Shown: one piece after another, positions 38,865-47,167 of the stretch | How the letters are laid out: each line of letters opens with the position of its first letter | Numbering within the stretch: the first letter of the stretch is position 1 | Assembly: GCF_030252185.1 (NCBI RefSeq) | Contig: NZ_CP126970.1 | Coordinates: 124,001 to 188,000, forward strand | DNA: 64,000 bases | Direction: 5' to 3' | Origin: Corynebacterium suedekumii | Lineage (GTDB): Bacteria; Actinomycetota; Actinomycetes; Mycobacteriales; Mycobacteriaceae | Notes under the pieces: model-generated | What the model saw: the letters and a program-made list of their open reading frames with translations, nothing else | Database searches by the model: none | What the model was told of the DNA's origin: nothing | Program-made: the position numbers and the translations under genes

Positions 38865-39008
38865 CTATCCTCGTGGGCAGTTCCTTTTGTCATGCCCGTG
38901 GTAGCCACACACGCTGCACTGACCTGCGTTAGAGGAAACTTCACAAGAACGCTTGTCGTGTCCCGATTCTCCACACCAAGAGCATGTACGGGTTCTAGAT
39001 GACTCCAC
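38865..39008 (-). CDS. 47-residue protein with two CCHC zinc knuckles
   Basis: The frame opens at GTG 39008, with AAGGA seven bases upstream, and stops at TAG 38865-38867. It encodes two copies of C-x2-C-x4-H-x4-C: CSWCGESGHDKRSC (residues 9-22) and CSVCGYHGHDKRNC (31-44). They are joined by an eight-residue linker, with GHDKR repeated in both. Zinc knuckles of this form bind single-stranded nucleic acid in retroviral Gag and eukaryotic RNA factors and are rare in bacteria. It lies downstream of, and on the same strand as, the GmrSD-type nuclease gene, with its own palindrome-rich upstream region. It may be a free microprotein or the end of a lost larger gene; an in-frame stop just upstream favours the former. 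Confidence 0.55.
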   Translation of the reverse strand: MESSRTRTCSWCGESGHDKRSCEVSSNAGQCSVCGYHGHDKRNCPRG

Positions 39009-39218
39009 AGTTAATTCCTTCGCATTTTAAGAGGATAATTCCGAAAACAAGCTTATCAGGTGCTGTTATAACAGTTGATTCGACGGTGTTTAAACAGGAA
39101 TTTCTGCTTACCAACTATTGGTAATCGTGCAGCAAACGATAGGCCGAAATTCTGTTGATTTGGCCCAAACCGCGAGTTTTCCACCACCCCATTCGCAGGG
39201 GAAGGGCCGCTAACCCTG
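39009..39218 (-). promoter_or_regulatory. AT-rich upstream region with three palindromes
   Basis: Between the GmrSD-type gene and the zinc-knuckle gene lie CTGTTATAACAG (39063-39074, perfect), TGTTTAAACA (39087-39096, perfect) and TACCAA-CTA-TTGGTA (39109-39123, perfect 6-base arms). The first two share TGTTWWAACA and their centres are 23 bases apart, about two helical turns. That is what a cooperatively binding dimeric repressor would use. A TTGACA occurs just after the nuclease gene stop. The region is much richer in AT than its surroundings. Confidence 0.5.
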
Positions 39219-41136
39219 TCAAAACATTGCCGGTTCGTCGTCTACCTCCACTAGGATCAGGAGTTTTTCCAGCGGTACCCGGGCCTCGGGATCAGCTTTA
39301 CCTGCCGAGGTGAACTCCAGCCCTTCGTCGGTGAGGACTTCTCGTGCGGTTCGGGTCTCGCGGGGATCCAACCAACGGAAGTTCTCCGCCACAGCCCCGT
39401 CACCTCGTAGCACCCGGTGGGCATTGAGGACCTCGTGCTCGGCAAGGTGATTGCCAACTGATTGGGCGTTGGTTCCCGCGGCAGCGGCGACATCCCCGTA
39501 GCTTGCCCAGTGACCAGCGGGAATAGTCGCCACAATCGACCTGACCTTGCTCCACAGCGGCGACAGATCAGTATCTGCCACCCCGACGTCGATGGGGCCC
39601 GGCCAGGTGTCGATGATCTGATCCGCCAGCAGACGGGCCCGCTCCCGGATCTCATCGGGACCCCACGTCTGGAAATCCTCGAGGGTTCGGCTCAGCGCGA
39701 GACCGGACTTCAGGTACGCGTCCTTTTTCAGATCGAACGACTTGTTGCCCATCTCGCTGTTGTACCCGGTCAGCGTGAGATTACCCAGCGTGTGCACGGT
39801 TGCGTTGTGCATCTCTTCGACCTGGTCGTCCCCGTAGACGGAAGCCAGATGAGCGCGCCACTCTGCATTCAACGTCTGCGGCATGATGTGCTCGATGCTC
39901 AGCTTCGCGGTGTCGACCGGTTCTTTCGAACCGAAGGACTCCTCCAGCCACCGCAACACGATACTGCGGTGGCTGCGCCGGCCATTGAGGAAGTATGGAG
40001 ATTCAGCCACACCCGCTCGGACGCGCTCGTCGGTGGCGAAGTGGCGCCGCCCGGTGGACAACAGGCGGTGAATCTGCCGGTCGACCGGCTCCTGGTCGTC
40101 CAGCTGGTTGAGGATCTGCGGGAAAATCCGGTTGAGTCCCTGAGTGCTTTGCCCCATCAGAAGGCGTCGGACCAGGTATGACTCGATCAGATGCAGTGCT
40201 CGTTCAAGTTCCTCGTTGCTGACACTGCCCTGTGCGCGGCGACGCAGCAGTTCCAGCATCAGGGCATGCGGGGTCGAGGCATCCCAGGCTTTCAGCCGCT
40301 TCAAGCGGAAGCGGACACCCGGGTCTTTCTCCCGCGCGGGGTCGAGAATCAACGCGTACTGGCCGGCCAGGGAGGCCAGACGGGCGACCTCGTGTTCGAT
40401 GTCATCCTCGGTTCCCAGGTTGGACAGCTTCTTCTGGTACTCGTTGAACGTGTCGTTGATCTTCAGGGTGGGTTTGGTGGCCAGCAGATCCAGCCAGAAC
40501 AGCTGCTCGAGGGCCTCGTTGGTGGGAAGCAGGTTCTGCATCGGCATCCAGTACCGCTTATGAACGCTGTCTCCGCGGGTGGGCAGGCCCATGAAGATGA
40601 AGTTGCGGATCAGATCACCCTGGGTGAGCTTGAGTCCGGTGTTGTTCAGGGACTGGAAGATCCGGTGGACGTTGTCCTCCGGATGGGTGCTGATGGATAC
40701 CACTGTCAATCCCATCAGGACCGCAGTTTCCAGGTGGGCGATGTCCTCGGGGTCGTCAGGGTCGTCGAACTCTTCCAACCGGGAGCGGAAGAACCGGAAG
40801 GCTGCGCCGACCTGGTCGTCACCTCCGCTGTGGGCATCGCGGTTGATCACCGCGAAGTAGGCGTCCCGGTCCTGCTGGGTGGGCACCAATTTCACATGGC
40901 GATCTCCTTCCTCATACTGGTTGGTGAGGTAGGTGTTATGGATCCGCTCGCCGGCATACGGTTTTTCATGTGCGTTGCGGTAATCCCGGATAGCGGCTAG
41001 AAGCAGCGTGAGGGTGGTCAGTCGCTGCTGGCCGTCAACCACGAGGAAGCGGGAGATACTCACCGCGCTTTGTGCCGCGTCCACGGGCACCAGCACTAGC
41101 GAGCGGGTCTGGTGCAGGGACTGGTGACAGTTCTGG

Positions 41137-42039
41137 TTAGGCCGCGAGGGCCAGGTCGTTGTTCATGATGGTCTCGAACTCGATGGGCGTCAAACGGCCC
41201 AGGCGGACCTGTCGACGTCGCCGGTGATAGGTCCGCTCGATCCAGGTCACGATCGCGATGCGCAGCTGTTCGCGGGTGGCCCAGGAGCGCCGGTTCAGGA
41301 CGTTCTTCTGCAGCAGGCTGAAGAACGATTCCATCGCCGCGTTGTCGCCGCAAGAAGCAACCCTGCCCATCGAGCCGACGAGATTATGGGTAGCGAGTTC
41401 GCGGCGCAGCTTCCTGCTTCGAAACTGCGACCCTCTGTCCGAATGAACGATGCAGCCGTTCACGTTTCCGCGCATCCGGGCGGCGTTGCGGACAGCGCGA
41501 ACCGCGAGAGATGCCTTCATGCGCGAGTCGATCGAGTAGCCCACGATCCGGCCGCTGAACGCATCCTTGACCGCGCAAAGATAAAGTCGGCCTTCGCTCG
41601 TTTTGTGTTCCGTGATGTCGGTTAGCCAGAGCTGGTTCGGTCGGGAAGCGACGAACTGGTGGCGCTCCCGGCCGCGCTCGTCGATGACGACACAGAGATC
41701 ATCATGAACAGCAGGGCCAGGCTTCTTGCCGTTCTTGCTCCGCTTCTTCCCGAACACACTCCACCAGCCGTTCAACGATGCGATCCGCCACGCCGTCCGA
41801 TCCGCCATCGGCTCGCCCTCGTCGCGGGCTTCGTCGGCGAGGAGCCGATACCCGAACTCCGGGTCGTCACGGTGAGCATTGAACAGCGCGTTCGCGCGAT
41901 ACGCCTCCTCCAACTCCCGCCTTGTGACGGGGTTGTTCAGCCAGCGGTAGTACGGCTGACGAGCGAGCTTCAATACCCGACACGACACCACGACAGGAAT
42001 CCCGTCCGCGGCGAGCTCGGAAACGAGCGGGTACATCAT
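41137..42039 (-). CDS. IS3-family transposase OrfB
   Basis: 300 residues with an N-terminal HTH_21-like region and a complete rve integrase core. The catalytic residues lie in LTDITEHKT (Asp), IVHSDRGSQF (Asp) and DNAAMESFFSLLQK (Glu). Its ATG overlaps the orfA stop (ATGA). No disruption is seen, so the element may be active. Confidence 0.93.
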   Translation of the reverse strand: MMYPLVSELAADGIPVVVSCRVLKLARQPYYRWLNNPVTRRELEEAYRANALFNAHRDDPEFGYRLLADEARDEGEPMADRTAWRIASLNGWWSVFGKKRSKNGKKPGPAVHDDLCVVIDERGRERHQFVASRPNQLWLTDITEHKTSEGRLYLCAVKDAFSGRIVGYSIDSRMKASLAVRAVRNAARMRGNVNGCIVHSDRGSQFRSRKLRRELATHNLVGSMGRVASCGDNAAMESFFSLLQKNVLNRRSWATREQLRIAIVTWIERTYHRRRRQVRLGRLTPIEFETIMNNDLALAA

Positions 42040-42329
42040 TTTCCCGGCAGATGAGCCTGAGACAGATACGCGGTCGCGCGGCGCAGGACCTCGACCTCCT
42101 GCTCGAGGAGGCGATTGCGCTTACGGAGATCACGCAACTCCACGGACTCCTGCTTCGTCTCACCCGGCTGTTCGCCGGCCTCGATGCGGGCCTGCCGCAT
42201 CCACTTATCGAGAGTTCCGACATGGACGCCGAAGTCCTTCGCGATCTGCGCGAGCGTCACTTCCGGATCACGATTCTCCGCCACGCGGATCACGTCGTCG
42301 CGGAACTCCTTGGGGAACGGCTTGGGCAT
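42036..42329 (-). CDS. IS3-family transposase OrfA
   Basis: 97 residues. The helix-turn-helix N-terminus (MPKPFPKEFRDDVIRVAEN ... VHVGTLDKWMRQ) is followed by a leucine-zipper-like region (LRDLRKRNRLLEQEVEVLRRAT) that usually mediates pairing with OrfB. It is the first gene of the IS3 element. Confidence 0.92.
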   Translation of the reverse strand: MPKPFPKEFRDDVIRVAENRDPEVTLAQIAKDFGVHVGTLDKWMRQARIEAGEQPGETKQESVELRDLRKRNRLLEQEVEVLRRATAYLSQAHLPGK

Positions 42330-42726
42330 GATGACATCCTTCCAGGCCAGCCCTCTCGGCTAGCCACGCTCGATGTCACCAGTTCCTGCACCAGACCCAG
42401 CCGATGAAGTGGTTGGTTTTCGGGTTGTCCCGGCGGTCTTTGACCAGCTCGACCACGTCATCCCATAAGGTCTGCCACTGCTCGGTATCCCACTGGTAGG
42501 GACGCTGATACAGGGGCACCATGTACTGGTTTTCCCCTTCCAGCACTTTCCTTAAGATCGCTTCATCTGCTTTGACCATCGGATGCTCTCCATCTGCTTG
42601 CTTCCGCCAGGTGCGCTGTTCAGCCTGCACCAAGCGCCAGCGTTGACGACTATCTTCCTGTAAACCTCCACCGTACTGGGCTTTTTTGAAGACAGCAGGT
42701 AAATAAGAGGGTCTAGACCCCTTCTA

Positions 42727-43314
42727 TTATTCGACCTCAAAAGGGATGTCATGAACACGGACCTTCTGCACTGCCCCCGGGATAACGAAGGCTTCGTAGA
42801 CACGCATCTTGTCGCCCAGATCAACGGTGGAAGACCAAGACTCGTGCCCTTCATCTGAGGATCGGCAGTCCACCGACATCTCCACGGACTGGGTATACCC
42901 CTCGGCATCGATGATGTCTGGATCTCGGAGCATGATCCAGTCGTTAGTGGTCCGGGGATTCTCGAGAGCGGTAACCTCGACATCCGCCCAAATCTGGAGA
43001 TACTGCTGTCCTGGGGCCAGCTTGCCGAATTCCAGATCAGACTCTCCGCCGTAGTCGTTGGTTCCGTAACGGCATTCCTCACCCACCGTGATCTCGGTAA
43101 TCGTGAGGGTAACGTCATTGCCAGGAAGAGTCGCGATACTGATGGGATTACCGACTTCACCGTTTTGAGGAGCAGCCGCTTCAGTGGTGACCTTCTCCGA
43201 GGCAGGGGGCTGCTGTGTGATAGTTCCGGTGGCGGTGTCCTCGCTATTACTGCAGGCAGTGAGGGCAAGAACGAGACTCACACCTGTAGCTGCAATCAAG
43301 GTGGTTCGAATCAT
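42727..43314 (-). CDS. lipoprotein of unknown function
   Basis: 195 residues. The signal peptide (MIRTTLIAATGVSLVLALTAC) ends in a lipobox with Cys 21, followed by a Ser/Thr/Pro-rich linker. The mature domain (about 55-195) is beta-rich with three Cys and resembles DUF4352-like immunoglobulin-fold lipoproteins (GQQYLQIWADVEVTALENP). It lies about 150 bases upstream of the GmrSD-type gene on the same strand, but nothing shows a functional link. Confidence 0.75.
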   Translation of the reverse strand: MIRTTLIAATGVSLVLALTACSNSEDTATGTITQQPPASEKVTTEAAAPQNGEVGNPISIATLPGNDVTLTITEITVGEECRYGTNDYGGESDLEFGKLAPGQQYLQIWADVEVTALENPRTTNDWIMLRDPDIIDAEGYTQSVEMSVDCRSSDEGHESWSSTVDLGDKMRVYEAFVIPGAVQKVRVHDIPFEVE

Positions 43315-43428
43315 GGTGATGTCTTTCTGAGTTTCCGCTGCATATAAGCTGTTAATCAAAAAGTATCAGGAACCTCGGACATTCCTGAGGAAACCATCGA
43401 ACACATGACAGCAGGCCACAGAATCGAC

Positions 43429-44541
43429 CTATTCGGCCAGCGCTCGGTAGAGGGTGGCTCTGCCAACGCCGAGGTCTTTGGCGATGGCGACCTTGGATGC
43501 GCCGGCGGCCACCCGTTGGCGGGCTTTCTCCAGGTCCTCGGGGCTGATGGCGCGTTTGCGTCCCTTGTACTTGCCCGCCTTCTTCGCCAGGGCAATCCCC
43601 TCGGCCTGACGCTCGCGGATGATGGAGCGTTCAAATTCAGCAAACGATCCCAGGATGCTGAGCATGAGAGTGTCTCTCGGATCGGTGGAGTCCCTCGAGA
43701 ACGTCAGGCTCTCCTTGAGAAAGTGCACCGAGGCGCCCTTGGCGGTGATCTGGTCGATGATGCCGCGCAGATCCACCAGGGAGCGCGCGAGCCGGTCGAT
43801 GGAGGCGACATAGAGTTCGTCGTGGTCGCGCAGGTAGTCGATGCAGTTGTCCAGGCCGGGCCGGTTAGCTCTGGAGCGGGCGGAGAGCTCGTCGATGAAT
43901 TCCTTGTCGACTGCGCCGATCATGGCGCGTTGGCGGGCAAGGTTCTGGTCCGTGCTCGAGACCCGCAGGTAGGAAAACCGTTGCCCCTTCGGCGCCGACA
44001 CCAGTGCCGCAGGGGTCGGGACCGCGAGCTGCGTGGTGGGGGTCGTGGTCGGCGCCACCGCGGGCTCGCCCTGTGGCTGCTTCTCCCCTACGTCTTCGGC
44101 AGGCTCCGAGGATTGTCCGTCGGGCTCGTTGGTGATCTCGGCGGGGTGGTGCCAGGTGGGGATGGCCCAGCCGATGCTCGCACCACCGTCGAAGCAGATG
44201 TCCCTGGTCGAAAAGTCCTGGACACCAGACCACGAGTCGTCCCCGAGGTAGGCCTGGGCCTTGGTGATCACCGCATAGACCCGCTGGATCTTCAGCCGAG
44301 CCTGCGGCGTCCCCGCCAGGCCGAGATAGGTCGCATGCCCCGGATTCTGGGCGTGCTGTTCGAAGCGGGCGCCACCGTCGTCAAGGATCAGCTCGGTGGC
44401 CACGAGCTGATCGGTAGGTGACCAGGAGCGACCGTCGTTGGTGGAGTGGCGGATCCGGGTGGTTTTCTTCGACTTGCGGATGATCTCCACCCGGTCCTCG
44501 GGCCGGCCGACGGTGTCGAGCAGCGTGCCGAGTCTGACCAT
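43429..44541 (-). CDS. serine recombinase (resolvase/invertase) with unusual N-terminal domain
   Basis: 370 residues from ATG 44541, which has GGAGG five bases upstream. The C-terminal half is a complete resolvase: the catalytic region YLRVSSTDQNLARQ, VASIDRLARSLVDL, GSFAEFERSIIRERQAEGI, and a final helix-turn-helix (VAIAKDLGVGRATLYRAL). The first 185 residues are not part of any resolvase known to me. They include a globular part (about 1-135, e.g. GHATYLGLAGTPQARLKIQRVY) and a Pro/Thr/Gln-rich linker. It is divergent from the RloC-like gene. It may move or rearrange the island. Confidence 0.85.
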   Translation of the reverse strand: MVRLGTLLDTVGRPEDRVEIIRKSKKTTRIRHSTNDGRSWSPTDQLVATELILDDGGARFEQHAQNPGHATYLGLAGTPQARLKIQRVYAVITKAQAYLGDDSWSGVQDFSTRDICFDGGASIGWAIPTWHHPAEITNEPDGQSSEPAEDVGEKQPQGEPAVAPTTTPTTQLAVPTPAALVSAPKGQRFSYLRVSSTDQNLARQRAMIGAVDKEFIDELSARSRANRPGLDNCIDYLRDHDELYVASIDRLARSLVDLRGIIDQITAKGASVHFLKESLTFSRDSTDPRDTLMLSILGSFAEFERSIIRERQAEGIALAKKAGKYKGRKRAISPEDLEKARQRVAAGASKVAIAKDLGVGRATLYRALAE

Positions 44542-44728
44542 CCCCGCCTCCAATGTCTAACAGAGTTATTGACCTCATAGGGCTTATTGATACAGGGGAT
44601 ATTCCTGTCGGCCAACCGTCTCCCTGGGGTGTAGCCCATTCGTCACGAGCTGAGTTATAGACAGAGCCGAGTCAAGGCAGCTAAGGTTTAGAGAACTTTC
44701 CCTTGAGTATCTTAAAAGGTGACTTGAC

Positions 44729-46981
44729 ATGATCGAAGTTGAAGCCAATAAATCTGTAAAGAACGTCGCAGAAAATGCTTTGGCTGGGGTACGGCTGTTG
44801 ACAGATTCAGTCTTTTTTGGAGTCAATGGTGCCGGAAAGTCAACAGTTTGTGAGGTACTCAATCAGGCCGCAACTTTGAGGCACGATCGGCTAGATGCGG
44901 AAGGACCACTTCATGTCTTCGCCTTCGACGATAAATGGCGGAAGGATAAGGTTGGGGATTTCGTCGAAGGCGGATCAGCGGAGGGCGTCACTACTGTCAA
45001 ACTGAACGATGGTGCGAGCGGTCTTGAAGAAAAGATTCGAGAGGCCCAATCGGAGTGGGAAGCGGCTAGAAGCGACGTGAAGGCAAAGACGCTGTTGAAG
45101 CAGTCCGCTACAGATCGCCAGAAGGCGATTGTGAATAATGTTGCCGAGGGCGTCCGGAAGACACTTGAAAAGGAGTGCCCCAGCTTGAGCGGACAGCGAT
45201 TTCAGCGGCCAGCAATTCGCGCGTTACTGGAAGAGGGAGACTCCACAGTTTTGAGTCAGAGTAAAGTCGAAGAGAAGCTTGTCATTGCCGCCTCTCAAGC
45301 TCCTGGGTTTCTTCCTCAGCTGCCAAGTCCTCCGCGGGAATGGTCCTTTACCGATCACCTATGGCAGGAAGTAACCGCGGAGCCTTCCGCTTCTCAAACG
45401 ATGGTTTTAATCATCAACGACTGGGTCCGTGAAGGTATAGAAGTACATGAAGCCGGAGATTCCTGCCAATTTTGCGCAGGAACGGTCACGACAGAGAGGA
45501 TGGAGGCCCTCAAGAGTGCGGTCCGCCAGGCTGAGGAAGAAGCATCCTCATTAATCAAGAGCGAATTAGCAGAATGCAAAAGCGTTTCTTTAACGCTGCG
45601 AAAATTCAAGGACGCGTTAGAAGCGACTGATCTCTCCTCGTCAATTTACGGCGCAGATTTGCAGCCGAAGAAGACCGAAGCTCTGCTCGAAATAGGACCT
45701 GTACTGGATGGACTTAAGGCTTCGGAAGATTTACTCGAAGAGCGGGCAAAGAATCCCCGACTTCCAATTCATGGAGCGAAACCGGAGATTAATTTTTCTA
45801 AGCTCCTAGGAAAGTACAGTTCCCTCAAAGAGAGTCACTCCAAAGCGACTGAGGAAATAGCGCAGCACTCTCAAAATCAAGCGCTGGCAGTTAACCAGTT
45901 GAAGAGGCATTGCTGCGCTACGGACGGATCTGGATGGAGTTCCGCTGCAGTAGCACTTGAAGAAGCTGAGCGAGAGACGGTGGCGGCAATCAGAGCGGAG
46001 AAGTCCGCGAAGGACAACCTCGACGATCTCAAGCGACAAGTGTCAACTACCGCTGATACGGCGGAATTTCTCGATAACAGTTTGGGATTAGTCCTGGGAG
46101 AAAAAACCCTGCGCGTGTCGGAGGGAAGTCTAGGCGAGGGATACCGCATTACCCGCCACGATCAGAGAGCCGATGGAATGTCAGAGGGTGAGAAAAAGCT
46201 GGTCTCGCTACTCTATTTTTGCGCAGAGTTTCTAGCAGAAAATCGAAAACAGTTGCTAAAATACAGCGTAATTATCTTCGATGATTTGGGGTCGGAACTG
46301 GACGAGCCTCGATTGCTGGCAGTTGACAGATTCATCTCCAACCACTTTCAGAACCCGAAACCTGCTGCGCTTCTTTATTTCACCCACAGCCATACATACC
46401 TAAAAATCTTACAATCTCGCCTTGGCGGACGGGCTGTTGAGACTAAACGAAAGGACCAGGTCGTTCCCCCGAAAGCAGTGTTCTACGAGGTCTATAAAGA
46501 CAGCTTCAGCGGTCGGAAACAGTCCACCCTTTGCCGTAAGTGGGATGATGAAGCGATAAAACTGACCAACGATTATTGGCTTTCGTTCTATATGGTGCTG
46601 CGAGCGTTCGAGGACTTACAAGCCGGCGCACTGCCCACTCTGGGGACAGGGAATTTCTGTCGTAAGGTCCTCGAAGGGTTTACCGAGTTTCGAGCACCAG
46701 GTGATGAGCAGTTTGGTTCTCGAATCGATAAAATTCTATCGGAAAAAAGACTTTCCTTATCGCCCGCGCTTTCGAAGATCGTTAACGGACTCTCCCACTC
46801 CGATCTGAACAAGTCTGGTGGTGTGTTTTCGCGAAATGAAGTGGAACACTCGGTAGTGCAAACGCTCAATTTGATGCGGCTAGTAGATGAGGAACACTTC
46901 CTTGCGTTGTTGATTAAATTCAGGGGTAAGCAAGACGCTAATAGCATTGAGAAGGCTTTGCAGCAACGGACAGGGATATAG
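44729..46981 (+). CDS. RloC/PrrC-like AAA_13 ATPase, putative anticodon nuclease
   Basis: 750 residues. Walker A GVNGAGKST is at 31-39, ABC-type signature MSEGEKK at 484-490 and Walker B VIIFDDL at 514-520. The centre is largely helical, with a CQFC motif (C246-C249) like the zinc hook of RloC and Rad50. The C-terminal 130 residues contain NFCRKVLEG (R645, E649) and NGLSH (H690). This is the R-x3-E ... H arrangement of PrrC/RloC anticodon nucleases, so tRNA cleavage on phage attack is plausible. Base composition is much AT-richer than the core genes, indicating transfer. AAGGTGA precedes the ATG. No type I restriction genes are adjacent, which fits RloC better than PrrC. Confidence 0.72.
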   Translation: MIEVEANKSVKNVAENALAGVRLLTDSVFFGVNGAGKSTVCEVLNQAATLRHDRLDAEGPLHVFAFDDKWRKDKVGDFVEGGSAEGVTTVKLNDGASGLEEKIREAQSEWEAARSDVKAKTLLKQSATDRQKAIVNNVAEGVRKTLEKECPSLSGQRFQRPAIRALLEEGDSTVLSQSKVEEKLVIAASQAPGFLPQLPSPPREWSFTDHLWQEVTAEPSASQTMVLIINDWVREGIEVHEAGDSCQFCAGTVTTERMEALKSAVRQAEEEASSLIKSELAECKSVSLTLRKFKDALEATDLSSSIYGADLQPKKTEALLEIGPVLDGLKASEDLLEERAKNPRLPIHGAKPEINFSKLLGKYSSLKESHSKATEEIAQHSQNQALAVNQLKRHCCATDGSGWSSAAVALEEAERETVAAIRAEKSAKDNLDDLKRQVSTTADTAEFLDNSLGLVLGEKTLRVSEGSLGEGYRITRHDQRADGMSEGEKKLVSLLYFCAEFLAENRKQLLKYSVIIFDDLGSELDEPRLLAVDRFISNHFQNPKPAALLYFTHSHTYLKILQSRLGGRAVETKRKDQVVPPKAVFYEVYKDSFSGRKQSTLCRKWDDEAIKLTNDYWLSFYMVLRAFEDLQAGALPTLGTGNFCRKVLEGFTEFRAPGDEQFGSRIDKILSEKRLSLSPALSKIVNGLSHSDLNKSGGVFSRNEVEHSVVQTLNLMRLVDEEHFLALLIKFRGKQDANSIEKALQQRTGI

Positions 46982-47167
46982 CAAGCCGCCCCACGAAGCT
47001 GAAAGTCAAGGCTTAGTGAGATGTGCAGTATGTCTCATTCGCGCATACCCCAAGAAGGCGGTTGAGTCTTCTAAACCAGCAAGGACACCGCGGCGGCCCC
47101 TCAAGTGCATTACCCCACCCTTTAACTTGCACTGGGCAGGCCATATGCGGAGAAATCGGGCTTAGGC

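Larger units (their letters stand above)
41105..42398 (-). mobile_element. intact IS3-family element, 1294 bp
   Basis: Terminal repeats GGGTCTGGTGCAGGGACTGG at the left and CCAGTTCCTGCACCAGACCC at the right match with one mismatch. AGC is duplicated on both sides (41102-41104 and 42399-42401). Overlapping orfA and orfB are both open. It differs from the decayed IS3 at 35.9-38.7 kb. The clean duplication suggests a recent hit. Confidence 0.95.
39219..42579 (-). pseudogene. GmrSD-type (DUF262-DUF1524) nuclease with alkyltransferase-like C-terminal domain, split by IS3
   Basis: Removing the IS3 element (41105-42398) and one AGC duplication restores a single 687-codon frame (NHFIGS-LVLV). The DUF262 part holds VPLYQRPYQW (22-30) and the DGQQR motif (83-87). 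The DUF1524 HNH part holds IEHIMPQ (463-469) and HTLGNLTLTGYNSEMGNKSF (about 497-516). Residues about 577-637 resemble the DNA-binding domain of O6-alkylguanine alkyltransferases (VRSIVATIPAGHWASYGDVA ... NAHRV), with no catalytic Cys in the PCHR position, as in alkyltransferase-like proteins. GmrSD/BrxU enzymes cut modified phage DNA. The insertion after residue 60 should abolish function. Confidence 0.85.

Noticed and set aside
46982..47167. Small gene or RNA between the RloC-like gene and ISL3
   Set aside because: Short frames only, no ribosome site, and only a weak AGTGCA/TGCACT inverted pair.
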